NCBI GenBank assembly: GCA_964034945.1
Contig: OZ035962.1
Coordinates: forward strand, 18,200,530-18,264,529
Length of the DNA stretch: 64,000 bases
Source of the DNA: Chrysopilus asiliformis
Lineage: Eukaryota > Arthropoda > Insecta > Diptera > Rhagionidae
Direction: 5' to 3'
Shown here: piece after piece, positions 21,911 to 33,361 of the stretch
How the letters are laid out: each line of letters opens with the position of its first letter
How positions within the stretch are numbered: the first letter of the stretch is position 1
Notes under the pieces: model-generated
The model's input: the letters and a program-made list of their open reading frames with translations, nothing else
What the model was told of the DNA's origin: nothing
Database searches by the model: none
Translations under genes and position numbers: made by a program

Positions 21911-23774
21911 ACCAAATTTTCTTTTGACGACCAAAAATTTAAGAACATTTTTGTTGGAGACCGCAAATTTGAATACTTTTTTTTTTAAAAGCGAGCAGCT
22001 TTCGGGGGTCTGAAAAACTTTGACATCCCCTCCCTCGCATTGGTACATATTTCGCCCACGAAGTCGTAAACCTGATCATCAGGCTGAAGGTTAAAAACTG
22101 CAATGAATTTTGGTTAAAATATTATTTTAATTGCATCATGAGAAATATCTCTATGGGGAAATGTTTAAATCAATCAAAACTATCTCACCCTAGACCAAAT
22201 TGACAAAAAAAAGTTCACAAGACACAACCCTAACTTAAAAAAAGATATCAATTACTATCTGATCACTTTTTTGTTTTGTCTGCCTGTACCTTGTACCCTT
22301 TTGTTAGATTTTGATATTCCACAGACAACAAATTTGCATACGTGTAGAAAAAACAAAATTTGGTTTTTTAGGTTTCTCAATCTGAAAGAATAAAATTTCA
22401 AATATAAAAAAATGGTGGAAGGTTCTGCTTTCACATGGTCCTTTTTGAAACGAATAATGTTAATTTCCTGAGGTCCAAGGAAAAAAAATCCCGTATGTGT
22501 TCCTCTCCTAAAAACAAAATCATTATAAATACGTGATTTTTTTTACATTCGTGTTGCTAGATCTAAGCTCAGGTATTTATGTTAGACGACAGAAACTTTT
22601 TGGGATTTCAATATGCAAATCAACATCCGGTTTGTTCCTTCAACGATTTATCATAACGAAACCAAGTTAACCTGAGTGAAAAAAATATCAAAGGATAAAG
22701 AATAAAGACTGAATATTATTTCTTTAGTTCCTGCTTTATGTGAAATCTCAAATCTTAGGAGATTGGTCCTTAAGAACGGCTGATAATTTGATATGTCCTC
22801 CAAGAGGGATCTACATGTTTTATACAACTACTGGATTGAGAAGATATTCACCATGGGAATTTTTGTCCTCAACCAGGAAGTAAATATATCACGCCAGGAA
22901 ATTAACTAAAAAGAACTTTTTTTCTGTCGGCAGCGTTAACTGATTTCAGTTGAATTTCTTGACACAAAACTCATGTTCAATTTGTTTAAATAATTCACGA
23001 ACACACTAATTAGTCAAAGGACATACAAAATTTAAAAAAAAATCCGACATCCTATGGAGTTGTTTCATAAATTTTAAGAAGCACATGCCAATATATTGAA
23101 TAATTTAACGATGACCAAAGTTTCACGTACTTTGCATATGCTCAGCAGTCTCTCTTGGAATATTCGTATAATTTGCATATCAATTGATTATCGCACCTTG
23201 ATGGCATTCGCATGATGTTGCCAAAATTACGGCGAGCGACAATTGTTATAATTATAAGCAACCTCAATGAGTTGTAAAAGAAATAAGTGAAAAGGCAGCA
23301 ACTAATTGACTTAACCCATTGACGTATGGAATTGACAATGCCTTTGAAGTGTAAAATTTTATTAAGACGACCGAAAATAACTGAAAAGGTATCTATTCAA
23401 CGTATTTAACGTATTGGTGAAATCTTCGATTAGGGGAGAACTTCCCTAGTGCCGAATGCACGAATAACGAATGTAAGAAAGGGTGCAAAAAACCTCATTT
23501 TGATCACACACATTTATTGTGATTAAGGAAATTTAAAACAAGATAATTATGTTTTACCACGCAATTAAAACCAATGAAAATCGATTTGTATGTTATTGTT
23601 TGCTTCAAATTGTATTTCGGATTTAGCAATGAATTTTGATGGTAAAGAATTTCTTAAAATTTTTAAGACAAAATTGTTGATTAGAAACAATTCTTTTTAA
23701 CCAAAGAAAATAAACATTTTCTACAATTACCATCGGTTAATTCACAAATACTCTGTATTTTTTATGAATATGTT
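21911..23774. other. AT-rich interval, no supported gene
   Basis: No terminal repeats, tandem repeats or domain-bearing frames. Parts around 23090-23340 (AATTTGCATATCAATTGATTA) look non-repetitive and homeodomain-site rich, which alone is weak evidence for regulation. Confidence 0.4.
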
Positions 23775-24313
23775 CATTTATGTGGGAAAGGGGGAAGGAT
23801 AGGTCCGATTGGATTTTGATGTATGGAACGATTATGTAAAATCATATTATAAACACATTTCATCTTTATAAATTTTTCGATACGATGCACAGTTTTCCAG
23901 AAAACAGAAAAAAAGTATTCCATTTATATACGAGAAAGGGTAAACAGTGGTCCTATGGGATTTTGATGTATGGCTGAGTTAATCTTATTCTAAATACATT
24001 TTAACTCGGTAAATTTTTCGATACGACATACCATTTTTGAGAAAATCTCAAAAAAACTCTTTCGTTTGCATTAGGGAGGGGTGATGTAATGGTCTTACTT
24101 CGCCCTTTCAAGAACTTAGCTTTGCCATCTACGAGAAACGTAACTAGACAATATTTCAAGTCTCTAGCTCAATCCTTTCGAAATTTATGGAGTTCAAGGA
24201 TGGATAGACAGACGGACGGACAGACAGACGGACAGACAGACAGACGGACATATAGACGGACGGACACACATACGGACATACATGTGGAAATCACAATCTT
24301 TCGTCATCCCTAG

Positions 24314-25087
24314 GAATGCAACATCGTTCATAAAACCTCGATATATCGAAAATCGATGTTTTTTTAAGGCGACATCGATGTTAAAAAACATCGTGCTGAA
24401 AAAATCGATACCTTAATGTTTTTCCGATGTTTTGAAAAAGTTAAATTTAATAAATAATTTAGCCAACTGGTGGATGCTCTACTGTGGGTGGAGTGCGCCC
24501 AGGTAGAATTAACACGGTTTTAATTCTTCTTATACGTTGAACCACCAAAAACCCGTTAGTTTTCGAGATATTCGCAAAAAAACTAATTTTTTTGAAATAC
24601 CGGCATATCTTCATAACGGAGTTCTAGTAAAATACATAAATGTAGCAAATTTTATTGTCTCCAAGTTTTGTAATACAAAAGACTACTGGGAAATGGTTAG
24701 TTTCGGAATAAATCGCAAACAACGAAATCTTAGTCTTTAAAAAGCCGCCCCGCCGTTTTGGTTACTTCCGGTTAACAGATTTCCACATCAGGACCAAACT
24801 TCTCTGTAAAATTTCATGGCTAGCTCTGGTATTTTTTGCGAAATCTGGTAGAAAGGTGAAACGGAAAATTGATACGAAAGAAAATTTAAACAAATCTTTA
24901 AGTAGAGTGGCTATATTAAATCTATCTAAAAACTAGTCCCTCTAGTCCAAAAATTAGTTTCTCTATTAATTTTATGAAAGGTTATGTTCTAACACCGTGA
25001 ATAACAACATCGATACCTCGATATATTGGCCTGTTCAACATCGAGGTTAAAACTCGACATTTTTCAAAACATCGAGGTATTGTTGGC
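24314..25087. mobile_element. 774-bp hAT-like element, 8-bp duplication ATCCCTAG
   Basis: ATCCCTAG occurs at 24306-24313 and 25088-25095. Removing one copy plus the insert restores the family-A sequence, the standard footprint of hAT insertion. The ends are rich in ACCTCGAT/ATCGAGGT and CATCGATGTT motifs in both orientations, but the terminal inverted repeat is imperfect. There is no transposase. A family-C repeat lies inside. Confidence 0.78.
24510..24860 (+). repeat. Family C repeat nested in the hAT-like element
   Basis: Order shared with 54145-54565 (inverted) and 62300-62620: TTCTTCTTATAC.TTGAACCACC, AAAACCCGTTAG, CATAACGGAGTTCTAGTAAA, GAATAAATCGCAAACAACGA, GGTTACTTCCGGTTAACAGA, TTTCCACATCAGGACCAAAC, and CATGGCTAGCTCTGGTA. 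It is the third layer of a nest (A, then hAT, then C). Confidence 0.8.
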
Positions 25088-25184
25088 ATCCCTAGTGCCA
25101 TGGCGTACTTAATTTTAATTGGTTCGACGCGTTACAAACAGTATACTAAATCGAATATACTCCTATATGAGTTTTGATTGCATT

Positions 25185-25390
25185 GACATTTGACAGTTCA
25201 CTTGCACTTTTCGTTTCGCTTAATTTTTTGTCGAAGCCGAAGTTTGAGCGAAGGTGTGATTTTTTGTCGAAACTGGCCGGTCCGACTATAGAGTTATGCC
25301 ATTCGACTTTTAGTCTTACCTGTAAGCCCCGTGTAAGTTTGGCTACGTTCGTCCTAATGTGTTTATTCTTGTATTTGACTCTGTGGTGAA
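25185..25390 (+). repeat. Unexpanded copy of the CTTCGG-type repeat
   Basis: TTTGACAGTTCACTTGCAC followed by TTCGTTTCGCTTAATTTTTT, GTCGAAGCCGAAG and GAAGGTGTGATTTTTTGTCG parallels both flanks of the 8927-9082 array, but with only one or two CTTCGG units. This is the likely ancestral form. Confidence 0.65.
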
Positions 25391-27099
25391 TATGCTAAAT
25401 GCGAAATAGTGTTTATGTTGTAAATAAGACACACATTTCAATAACTAAAATTGATTTTATTAACCATTTGATTTATTTCTTTTGTGCAGTTTAATGCATT
25501 TATTGTCAGAGAACAAATAAAAATTGTTACAAAGAAATAAATATTAAAAAAAACCAAAAGTATATTCCTGAACCTTAATTTGCATAAATCCAAGGAGAAA
25601 TCGGAAAAGAAAATAAAATAGCTTCCTGTCGTATTGGAGAAGCAATACGCTAGGCACCATATGGATAACTATTAAAAATCCTTAGAAAGCAGTGAATGCT
25701 GTGTGAGACAAAGGGGACCTTAAACTTTATACAAGAGAATTCATGCCAAGACCATGAGAAAATCCAGTTCATTTAATTTATGCATACAAAGTACATCTCT
25801 AAACAGAAACTATTCTAATAGCGTGAGAAGGAAGCTACTTAAGATGACCCCGAAAATAATTAATTCAATCTTAGGTCTGTAGTTCAGGCCTCCTTAAAAT
25901 GAAATACCTGATCAGATTTGGTTGTTGTTGGAAATCTAAATCTCATCCCGAATTTTTTTTTTGGAAGGGGAATACACATATGCACCAGGAAGACGCACAT
26001 CGCATTACCTTGCGTTTTTGTAAATAAAAAGAGTTGAATGTCAGACTGCAAACAATTTGTCTACCATTTGCGTGACAATAAAATGTCATAATTCTTCAAA
26101 ACATTAACAAGAATGAAGCGCAAAATATTCATAATGCTTATACTTATCTATGAATCTACAAATCTACTCGTTGGATATCAATGGATCCAATTTTCAAGAA
26201 TAGAAAAATACTACAACGATATTTACAATACTAAAGGTAATTAAGCTATACTCAAGGTATTGATTGTATTCATTGTCACAATATATAATTGGCAATCGAC
26301 AGGGAGAAGTGTCGTTAAAAATAAGCTACTTACAACTTATTGATTTGCTGATTTTTTACATAATGAAGACACTAGAATGCTTTGTCATGCAATTCAGAAA
26401 AGGCTCAAAGGGATGACATAAATTCGCAATCGCAATACTTCAACCCCTTTTTTCACAGTGTCATTTTCTATGATTGAATAATTAACATCACAACAAGTAA
26501 ATCAATTGAAAATCAGGCCATGCACACAAAAGTTTATCCTCGAAATTTGGTTCATTGATCACAAGTTTCGACAAATAAAATGCAATTTTCTTTTTATGCT
26601 ATTGTCGTGGTTGTGAATATCAGAATGCAATTTCTAAAAATTTTCAGTTGCATTGTACAATGCAATGTGCACACGATCGGCACATGATCTAATAAAACCA
26701 TTATTAAAAAATAACCCTTAGAGAATCGATTCGCATTATTGATCTTTTATTAAGAAATACGGGCAGGTAGAAATTTGAATTGCAAAATTGAAAAGTGATC
26801 CGGTCCCATTTACTTTACATGCTTTTGTTGAAATTCGGTGTGGAAGGTGCATTTCACGATTTTGTAACACTTTTTCTACTTAACCAAATAATTTGAAAAT
26901 TTAGTGAGGAAAATTTGAGATTTTAGATATCGACTTTATTTATCTACAAGAATTTGGATCCAGGCACGCCCGGCAAAAAGTTTGAATATGGCAAAACTTA
27001 GGAAAACTATGTTCAATTAGGTATACACCAGATAGCCTATACAGGTTGAATTTTCTTTTAGGTCTTTTTTTCGAAAAATGGTTGGGCACTGTGTACAAG
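25391..27099. other. AT-rich, apparently non-repetitive interval
   Basis: No transposon termini or tandem arrays are visible. One short open frame with a signal-peptide-like start (26113-26244) is listed separately. The stretch has many TAAT/ATTA and TGCAAT motifs. Confidence 0.4.
26113..26244 (+). CDS. Weak candidate: first exon or tiny secreted peptide (43 codons)
   Basis: The frame starts MKRKIFIMLILIYES: basic residues, then a hydrophobic stretch (residues 5-13) of the kind seen in signal peptides, followed by a polar, Tyr-rich part ending YYNDIYNTK. The last codons overlap AAAG|GTAATT, an acceptable splice donor. A downstream CGACAG|GG (near 26302) would continue in frame for 13 more residues to a stop. 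No homologue is recognised. In AT-rich DNA such frames arise by chance, so confidence is low. No recognisable promoter or polyadenylation context was found. Confidence 0.15.
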   Translation: MKRKIFIMLILIYESTNLLVGYQWIQFSRIEKYYNDIYNTKGN

Positions 27100-28260
27100 A
27101 AAAAAAAATGAGATAAATATTTATTTTATTTTTTATGCTCTTATCTCACTTTTATTTCTGTTTTAGAGTGCCCAAAAAAATTAAAGTTTTTTCTATATTT
27201 TTTTTAAAATTTTATCTTTTTTTAGTCATTTTGTAGATTTTTGTTCCGGAAAATTTTAGGAAAAGGATAATCACGTTATTCTTACAAGACTTTCCGTTAT
27301 CCTTACGGAATTCTCAACGTCAAAATCAGGGCACCAATCGTGTATCGCGACACGTCTCTGTCTTTGAGCTGAGACGGCGACATCGACGCGAGACATTTTT
27401 CTAATTTCATTCCAACACTAAAAAGTTGTAGCGTTCAATGGGTTAATTCTCAAATTTGGACGTTCAATCGGTTGAATTCTTAAAATGTCATTCTAAATAA
27501 AGCTTCCCGAGTGCACAATACGGACCAGTTTTGCTCACTACAAATATCTTGCTACAGAAACGTCAAAATAAAAATGTTTGGAATAGCGGAAATTAATTTT
27601 ATGTTAAGTTCACCAGAAAAAAGTGAATTAGTGTTGTTCGCAGGTTCTTAAGGGACAAAAATGATCCGTTCCATTCCAGTTCACCTCAAAACAGTAATGC
27701 ATAATTAATAGACTTTTTGCCATGAACCTAACAAGGGTTTCCCACTGTTTTTCATTCGTCATCTTCCTGAAATAATATAAATTTATTATAATTTAAATAC
27801 AAAAACCGATCCTTATATTCCACACGTGGAGGAACCAAAGCAAATATGGTTCCTCCATTGTGAAATGACAGACGAAATGACACGTCGCTAGTATGCAACG
27901 ACGCGTCGCCATACATGATTGCTTTTCATAATGAAAGACGCAATTTTGTGTCTGCGGCGCGATACACGATTGGTGCCCAGATTTAGCGACCCCAAAAACC
28001 CCAGATCAGATTTATTTGCGGAAAATTTGAAGAAAAAGATAAACACGTTATCCTTACAGGACCTTTCCTTGTCCTTACCAGGAAGAAAGATTGAAAATAT
28101 TGTATTGTCATGTCACTTACGTATGTGTGCCAAATTTCAAGTCAATCGGATGTGTGGAAGTGGGTCAAAATTAGATTGCAAGATTTGACCCCGACAGACA
28201 AACAAACAAACAGACAGACAGATACGAAGGCAAGTTAAATAGAAGCTTTAAAAAGGGCAA
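27100..28260 (+). repeat. Family B repeat split by a 648-bp MITE
   Basis: The left part has TTTTAGTCATTTTGTAG, GGAAAAGGATAATCACGTTA and CTTTCCGTTATCCTTACGG, ending at AACGTCAAAAT. The right part resumes at CAGATTTAGCGACCCC (27978 on) with a second hairpin unit, the CCAAATTTCAAGTCAATCGG box, and an AAACAAACAGACAGACAGA tail. The break falls inside AATC(G/A)GATTTAGCGACC. Confidence 0.88.
27330..27977. mobile_element. 648-bp MITE with 20-bp perfect termini and CAG duplication
   Basis: The left end GGCACCAATCGTGTATCGCG is the exact complement of the right end. CAG is duplicated (27327-27329 and 27978-27980), and its removal restores family B. CWG targets are known for some animal Harbinger-type elements, so that class is likely. 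The arms contain ACACGTC and CGACGCG motifs. The interior string ACCGATCCTTATATTCCACA also occurs at about 30224. Confidence 0.88.
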
Positions 28261-28319
28261 ATAAATCCCAGCACGTTAAGTATTTTTAAAAATACTGGAA
28301 AATATTTGATGTGGACAGC

Positions 28320-28560
28320 GCATGACTTTCCTTTGCAATACTTAAAGGTAGAACCAGAAACATACGTCCGTGCATCTAATAGTTGTCACCGCGTCTAAAA
28401 GTAGAAACTGAGCCTACTCTACGCGGAAGGGACGCGGCAACGCGTCTGAGCAACGCGCAATTATACATTTATTCATATAAATGCGTAGTTTTTACCTTCA
28501 CCGCGTGGGTGCCGCACGCACGAACGCGTAATTAAGAACGCGTGGTTGAGGCTTAAAGTT
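28320..28560. repeat. CGCG-rich palindromic segment, probable MITE
   Basis: A GC-rich island in AT-rich surroundings with ACGCG/CGCGT repeated many times on both strands (CACCGCGTC, GACGCGGCAACGCGTC, CACCGCGTGGG, GAACGCGTGG). It is bounded by CTTAAAGGTAGAACCA and the inverted-like GGTTGAGGCTTAAAG. Clear target duplications are not seen. Confidence 0.45.
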
Positions 28561-28734
28561 TCGGAAAATAATTTTAAAAAAAGGAAGAATTTAAGATATT
28601 AAAATTCCCCACAGATTTGCCTTTTACCGTAATTTGATAATTTTGAGATACTCCCCATATAAAATGAATTTTTTTTCCGATCTTCTTGGGAACGGTCTTT
28701 GACATAAAAAAAATTATAAAGATAAATACAAGAA

Positions 28735-29150
28735 AAGCTACAATTGCCAGGAGGTAATCGTAAAATACTCTAAATGACAGCAGGCAAATTGTTTATGATA
28801 AAAATCCATTTGTATGGGAGAGAAGGGAAGGATTCTTCCGATTGGATTTTGATGTATGGAACGGTTATGTTAAATCATATTCTAAACACATTTTATCTTT
28901 ATAAATTTTTCGTTACTATGCACCATTTTCGAGAAAATAGAAAAAAAAAACATTTGTATGGCGGAAGGGGGAGGAGTGGACCAATTGAATTTTGATGTAT
29001 GGATGAGTTATGTAGAATCCTATTCCAAACACATTTTGGCTTTATAAATTTTTCAATACAACTGCCCCAGTTTTGAAAAAAACAGAAAAAAAAACAACTG
29101 TTTCATTTGTATGGGGGAGGGGGAGAAAATGGTCCGCTTTTGCCAAGAAA
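28735..29150 (+). repeat. Family A repeat, 3'-truncated
   Basis: Starts AAAGCTACAATTGCCAGGAG, then TACTCTAAATGACAGCAGGC, two GATTTTGATGTATGGA modules and three ATTTGTATGG(G/C) modules. It stops near GGTCCGCTTTTGCC, before the GACAGACGG tail. Confidence 0.8.
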
Positions 29151-29379
29151 GAAAAAAAAATCAAGAAAAAAATTTCGGAGCGAATTTCAGTTTTATTTAT
29201 CTATCGCAGATTTATCAAAAGTATTGCCAAAAGTTAAATTTATTCCGGCGATTTCGTATGTAATGTAAACGGTTGTGAAACGGGAATTTAGTGTCGCAGA
29301 ATAAATAGAAAAAAAGTCGCGAAATAAAGTGTGAGATGTAAAAGGCGTCCTAGTTTTTATTTGTAATTCCACAACCTTA
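29151..29379. other. Short interval, no feature seen
   Basis: AT-rich sequence between the A copy and the Harbinger-type element. Its last three bases (29377-29379) are the TTA flank of that element. Confidence 0.4.
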
Positions 29380-29728
29380 AGGTGCCGGTCCACATGAGAG
29401 TAAATACGCGAGTAACTCTCAAAAACTCTCGAGAGTTACTCGCAGGATGTTGTCCATTTGAGAGTAAATTTCCGCGATTAATCTCCTCCGTTGACCAATA
29501 TCTTGATTTTTTTGACATCTTGCTTTGGCGAGTTCTCGAGAGCGACCCGCAAAATTCAAACGCCGTTCGTATCTGGAGAGTTACTCTCCGAGAGTTCAGT
29601 GGAGGCGTGTCCACTAAAGTGTAGAATTACTTTTGACGGCTCGCAGAAACTAGCTCGCGAGTTTTTGCGAGTTTCTGCGAGCGGCTCTCAGAGACGTGTC
29701 CATTTGCGAGTAGCTGCTATCGAGATCC
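29380..29728 (+). mobile_element. 349-bp Harbinger-family MITE (same family as 52414-53148)
   Basis: TTA flanks both sides (29377-29379 and 29729-29731). The left end GGTGCCGGTCCACATGAGAG, subterminal GAGTTACTCGC/GCGAGTAACTC repeats, TTGTCCATTTGAGAGT and the right part CGTGTCCATTTGCGAGT match the copy at 52.4-53.15 kb, read on the minus strand there. That copy carries a Harbinger transposase N-terminus, so this one is its internally deleted derivative. Both share the block from GATTTTTTTGACATCTTGC onward. The open frames (80-99 codons) are not genes. Confidence 0.82.
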
Positions 29729-29731
29729 TTA

Positions 29732-31244
29732 AATTCCGCATAAAATATACACAGAAATTCATTAGTATATTACAAGTTCTGATTTTTTGACGTTTATAAG
29801 GCAATTAATGAGCATTTCAAGGTTATTTTATTTTTTAAAGTTTATAATAATTACCAGAAACAATGGAGTGATAAAAAACCAAAAGAAAAAAAAACATCTT
29901 AGTTTGCATGACCAAATTCCGACTCTCCTTCATTTTTAATTTAATTCGAGCATGATTACTGTAATTTTCCAAATCATTAATTATTCCATTTCATATGCAT
30001 AATACAACGCAACATGCATTTATTTCCATCATTATGCCAGTTGAATTCTCCTCCCCAATTCAAGTGCTTGATAATATATTTTTGCCATTATCCACACACT
30101 AGTACCTACTCGTAATAAAAATAATAAAAATTGGGCGGATAATATGGCAATAGTGCATATTTGTAGTGATATGAAGACGTCAATTTAATGGGCTTCCAAC
30201 ATTTCGCCGATAAGAAATTAATTACCGATCCTTATATTCCACACGTGAAAAAATAAATTCGTAATTAGCATCGGTAATTTGTTGTGAAAATGGAACTAAA
30301 AAATGTGGCAGCCATTTTTAGAAGTTGAGCGGGATAAGTGATCGGTACATTTTTAAAAAACACATAAAATGTTGATTTCAAAATTAATACACACAAAAAA
30401 CATAATAATTTCACAAATACTCAAAAAAAAAAAAAAAAACCGAAGAAATCATTTATCATCAGTTTCGTCTCTTTTTAAACAATTTATATTTAAGATTTTG
30501 GAATTTTGATGTCATTTTTTCGCATTAACATTCTTTTTGTCATCAGTTTTATGATTTTTTCACAGCATCATTTTGCCCACGAGCATAGTCAGTCATTCGA
30601 CAGATTTTAAGGATGGCAAACAGAGATATAATCATGATTTCCTGGGTACATACCATAAATCCAGTTTTTTATCTATACCTATTTATTTTTAAGATACTTT
30701 TTTCTCGTTTTTCCATCTTCTGGTATTGTAAAAACTCAGCAAACGGATATAAATGATGTTCTTTCTATTTTTCTGACTTAGATATGCATGATGGAATTTT
30801 TCTCTCACTTAACTTCCTTGAAAAATACAACAAAAAAAACTCAGATACGAATCAAGATAAATTGAAGAAAAAGGTTATGCGAAATATTTAAAATAAATTG
30901 GAATAATGTCTAAAAAATGTTTTTAAATGAATTAAAATAAAGATATAGCAAAAAAAAAATGAAAAATAGTATACTTTGCCAGGATATGGCGCCATTAAAA
31001 GTTGAAGTCTTTATGTTTAAAATATTTTACAAATTCATATAACTAGTTCACAGTTTCAAAAATTTTTCGTATTTCAAGTAACGTTTCGTGAGTGGATGAC
31101 TTTTTAGTCATATTTGTTTCGTCTTGAAATTCAAGGGTTGCTTAATTAGGGTATTAGAGGTAGATATCGCCCGCAAAAAACGTAAAAAAATTTTTTTTTG
31201 TTTTTTTAATTAATTTTTTTTAAAATATTCTGTCTTCGTATACA
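29732..31244. other. AT-rich interval, includes a possible regulatory island
   Basis: No transposon ends or tandem arrays until about 31200, where a short family-A terminus (TGGCAATTGTAGCTTTTTTT, about 31268) appears. The 29900-30240 part is listed separately. Confidence 0.4.
29900..30240. promoter_or_regulatory. Possible cis-regulatory island
   Basis: Non-repetitive sequence dense in TAATTA, CATTAATTA, ATGCATAA and AACATGCATTTATTTCC motifs. It has an imperfect palindrome (TTGCCATTATCC near 30083 and GGATAATATGGCAA near 30137). Such motif density resembles developmental enhancers, but AT-rich DNA yields TAAT sites by chance. The string ACCGATCCTTATATTCCACA at its right edge is shared with the MITE at 27330-27977. 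Confidence 0.2.
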
Positions 31245-31349
31245 CGATTTTTCGATTGTTGCCTGGCAATTGTAGCTTTTTTTATGTTTTCTAGAAGAAA
31301 AGACAATGTCTCAATACATATTTCTTTTTTTAGTTATATTATCTTAATA

Positions 31350-31611
31350 CAGTAATCCCTCCAACTGCGCGGTAGATACGTTCCACAAAAAGAGCGCGCA
31401 AACCGAAACCGCGCACTGCGAATCCTACTTTGTATGAAATTTTGAGGTTAGGAACATGTTTTTTTAAACGAAAATTATAAAAAAACCGCGCAGCTGCGAA
31501 ATTTTTACCGCGCAGTTCGAAATTTTGGTATTAAAAACTTAACCACGTAGTTGCGAAACCGCGCAGTTAGAAACCGCGCAGTTAGAAACCGCGCAGTTGG
31601 AGGGATTACTG
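31350..31611. mobile_element. 262-bp pogo/Tigger-like MITE
   Basis: TA lies outside both ends (31348-31349 and 31612-31613). The termini CAGTAATCCCTCCAACTGCG and its exact complement are of pogo/Tigger type. The right side holds a tandem 15-mer AAACCGCGCAGTTAG (about 31556-31600), built from the terminal sequence itself. No transposase. Confidence 0.85.
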
Positions 31612-31614
31612 TAT

Positions 31615-31930
31615 ATAAAAATGGATGTTTGTTTGTCTGTCTGTCTGTCTGTTTGTCTCTTTGAGATTACAAAACTCTAAAACTACTGGACCGATTTTTA
31701 CGCGGTTTCTTGCAAAATGATCTGCGTTTCCAGGAGCAGGTTTTTAGCTATGTTAGATTTTCAAAATTCGAAACCGAAGGTCCTGAAAGGATAACGACAA
31801 TATCCTTTTTCCTGTTATTCCCGGGAAAAATCGGCATACGGAGGTCTTCGGGGTCGCTGATTGCGGATCCGGTGTTAGATTTTTAAAATTCGAAATGGAA
31901 GGTCCTGTAAGGATAACCTTTTTTCCCAAA
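31615..31930 (-). repeat. Family B-like repeat, minus strand
   Basis: GTTTGTCTGTCTGTCTGTCT begins it, then TAAAACTACTGGACCGATTT, GGTCCTGAAAGGATAAC, ATCGGCATACGGAGGTC and GGTCCTGTAAGGATAACC. These are the complements of the B modules. It abuts the pogo-like MITE. Confidence 0.65.
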
Positions 31931-33116
31931 AGTTTTCTTTTGGTTATTTATGGTTTTTTGGCATTCTAAAATTTATACAAAAAACTTTAAGCTGTTAACG
32001 GAGGGTCTGCTAGTATCAAATAAGAACAAAACTTTCAAGTTTTAGTACAAAAAACTTGATTTTCCGCTTCAGCCGTTCCAATCAATATAAATATGGCCTT
32101 TCTTCTTATTACTCTTAATTTGATGTAAACCAAGAAATTTTAAGGATTTTCGCCTCAATTAAACTGTAAATGTGTAAACATCCTGACTTAGGTAAATATA
32201 ACACAATGGTTGGTTTCGTAAATTGTTCATTTGCTATTCCGAAACATAAAAAAGACCTCGTAAAATGTTATTTAGTATTTCAACAATAAAAAATACAACA
32301 AACTGTACTTATCCTATGGACAGGCTATTAAATCTTCATCAGCTAATCCTACAACCATTAATTATCCTGTTTAACAGGAGATACACGAAGGAATTATCTC
32401 CCTATAACGATACGCCGTAAGATAAAGAAAGGGGATCAAGAAAATGACGACGTCCGAGAGACCACAAAATAGATAACAGCCAATTTATTTTAGGTTCTGA
32501 TGGTGAAACAAGCTGGGGAGGGCGAAAACTACAAATTAAATAAGAAACAAGTGTGGAGAATTTTACCCTCAAAAGATTGTAAAACCCAAAAAAAAAATCT
32601 TCTGGAAATTGCATGGCGTTACGATCGCATTCAGCATTGATGACAGCTTTTAATGCTCATCTAAGTCCTTTATTATTTGGTACATGTCGCTTGTTAATAT
32701 GTGAATTAAGGGAGACAAAGACCGTTCTAATTATCTCAGACCGCGAATATGTATGGAATTTGAATGAAATAATTTCCATTGAATTTGAAAGGTTTTGAAC
32801 AAAATTTTGGTTTGACTTGAAACACTGCTAGTTTGATAATCGTTTGGTCACATTTACATTTCACGTTACGAAATTATCGTGAAATAGCTATTTTTATCGT
32901 CGAATAGCAGATTATCGTCGAATAGCTATTTTGACTAAGGTGTGGTAGTGTGAATAGTAAAACGCTCAGTTGACACTGATTTTGACTTCCATCCAAACTA
33001 CATCGATGGCATGCCTTTCAATTTCCACTGAAAACAATTTGCATGATCGAAACGAGTAGTAAGAGCTACTGCTTGGTGCTAAGGACACCATCATTATAGA
33101 CTGTTATCGTATCAAT
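31931..33116. other. AT-rich interval, no supported gene
   Basis: About 32830-32990 has GAAATAGCTATTT and two ATCGTCGAATAGC repeats with GTCACATTTAC and GTGTGGTAGTGTGAATAG at its edges, possibly a degraded MITE. Nothing else is recognised. Confidence 0.35.
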
Positions 33117-33358
33117 GAGCCTGTTCACATTGGTTGAAATAGTCCGCCTAATTTTAACAGAAACTGGCAACATGATGGCGTGGGACTGCTGATAGAGCAG
33201 TCTGATAGAGCAGTCTGATAGAGCAGTCTGATAGAGCAGTCTGATAGAGCAGTCTGATAGAGCAGTCTGATAGAGCAGTCCCACTTCCTCACCTTGCCTT
33301 CATGTTGCCAGTTTCTGTTAGAATTAGGCGGACTAATTCAACCAATGTGAACAGGCTC
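33117..33358. mobile_element. 242-bp MITE with ~59-bp termini and a central minisatellite
   Basis: The left arm (GAGCCTGTTCACATTGGTTG ... ACAGAAACTGGCAACATGA) and the complement of the right arm match over about 59 bp with two or three differences. AAT lies on both sides (33114-33116, 33359-33361). The centre is almost entirely a 7 x 13-bp minisatellite. Confidence 0.9.
33190..33280. repeat. Minisatellite TGATAGAGCAGTC x 7
   Basis: Seven perfect 13-bp copies (91 bp) fill the MITE centre. Perfect identity of all copies suggests recent expansion. The 72-codon minus-strand frame through it is a by-product. Confidence 0.95.
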
Positions 33359-33361
33359 AAT

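Larger units (their letters stand above)
23775..25180 (+). repeat. Family A copy split by a hAT-like insertion
   Basis: The left part (23775-24313) has two GATTTTGATGTATGG modules, CGATACGATGCAC, TTTCAAGTCTCTAGCTCAAT, and a GACAGACGGACGG array (about 24205-24285) ending AATCACAATCTTTCGTCATC. The right part (25088-25180) resumes with ATTGGTTCGACGCGTTACAA and TATACTCCTATATGA, as in uninterrupted copies such as 55320-55440. Joining the two sides over one ATCCCTAG rebuilds the family consensus. Confidence 0.88.
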
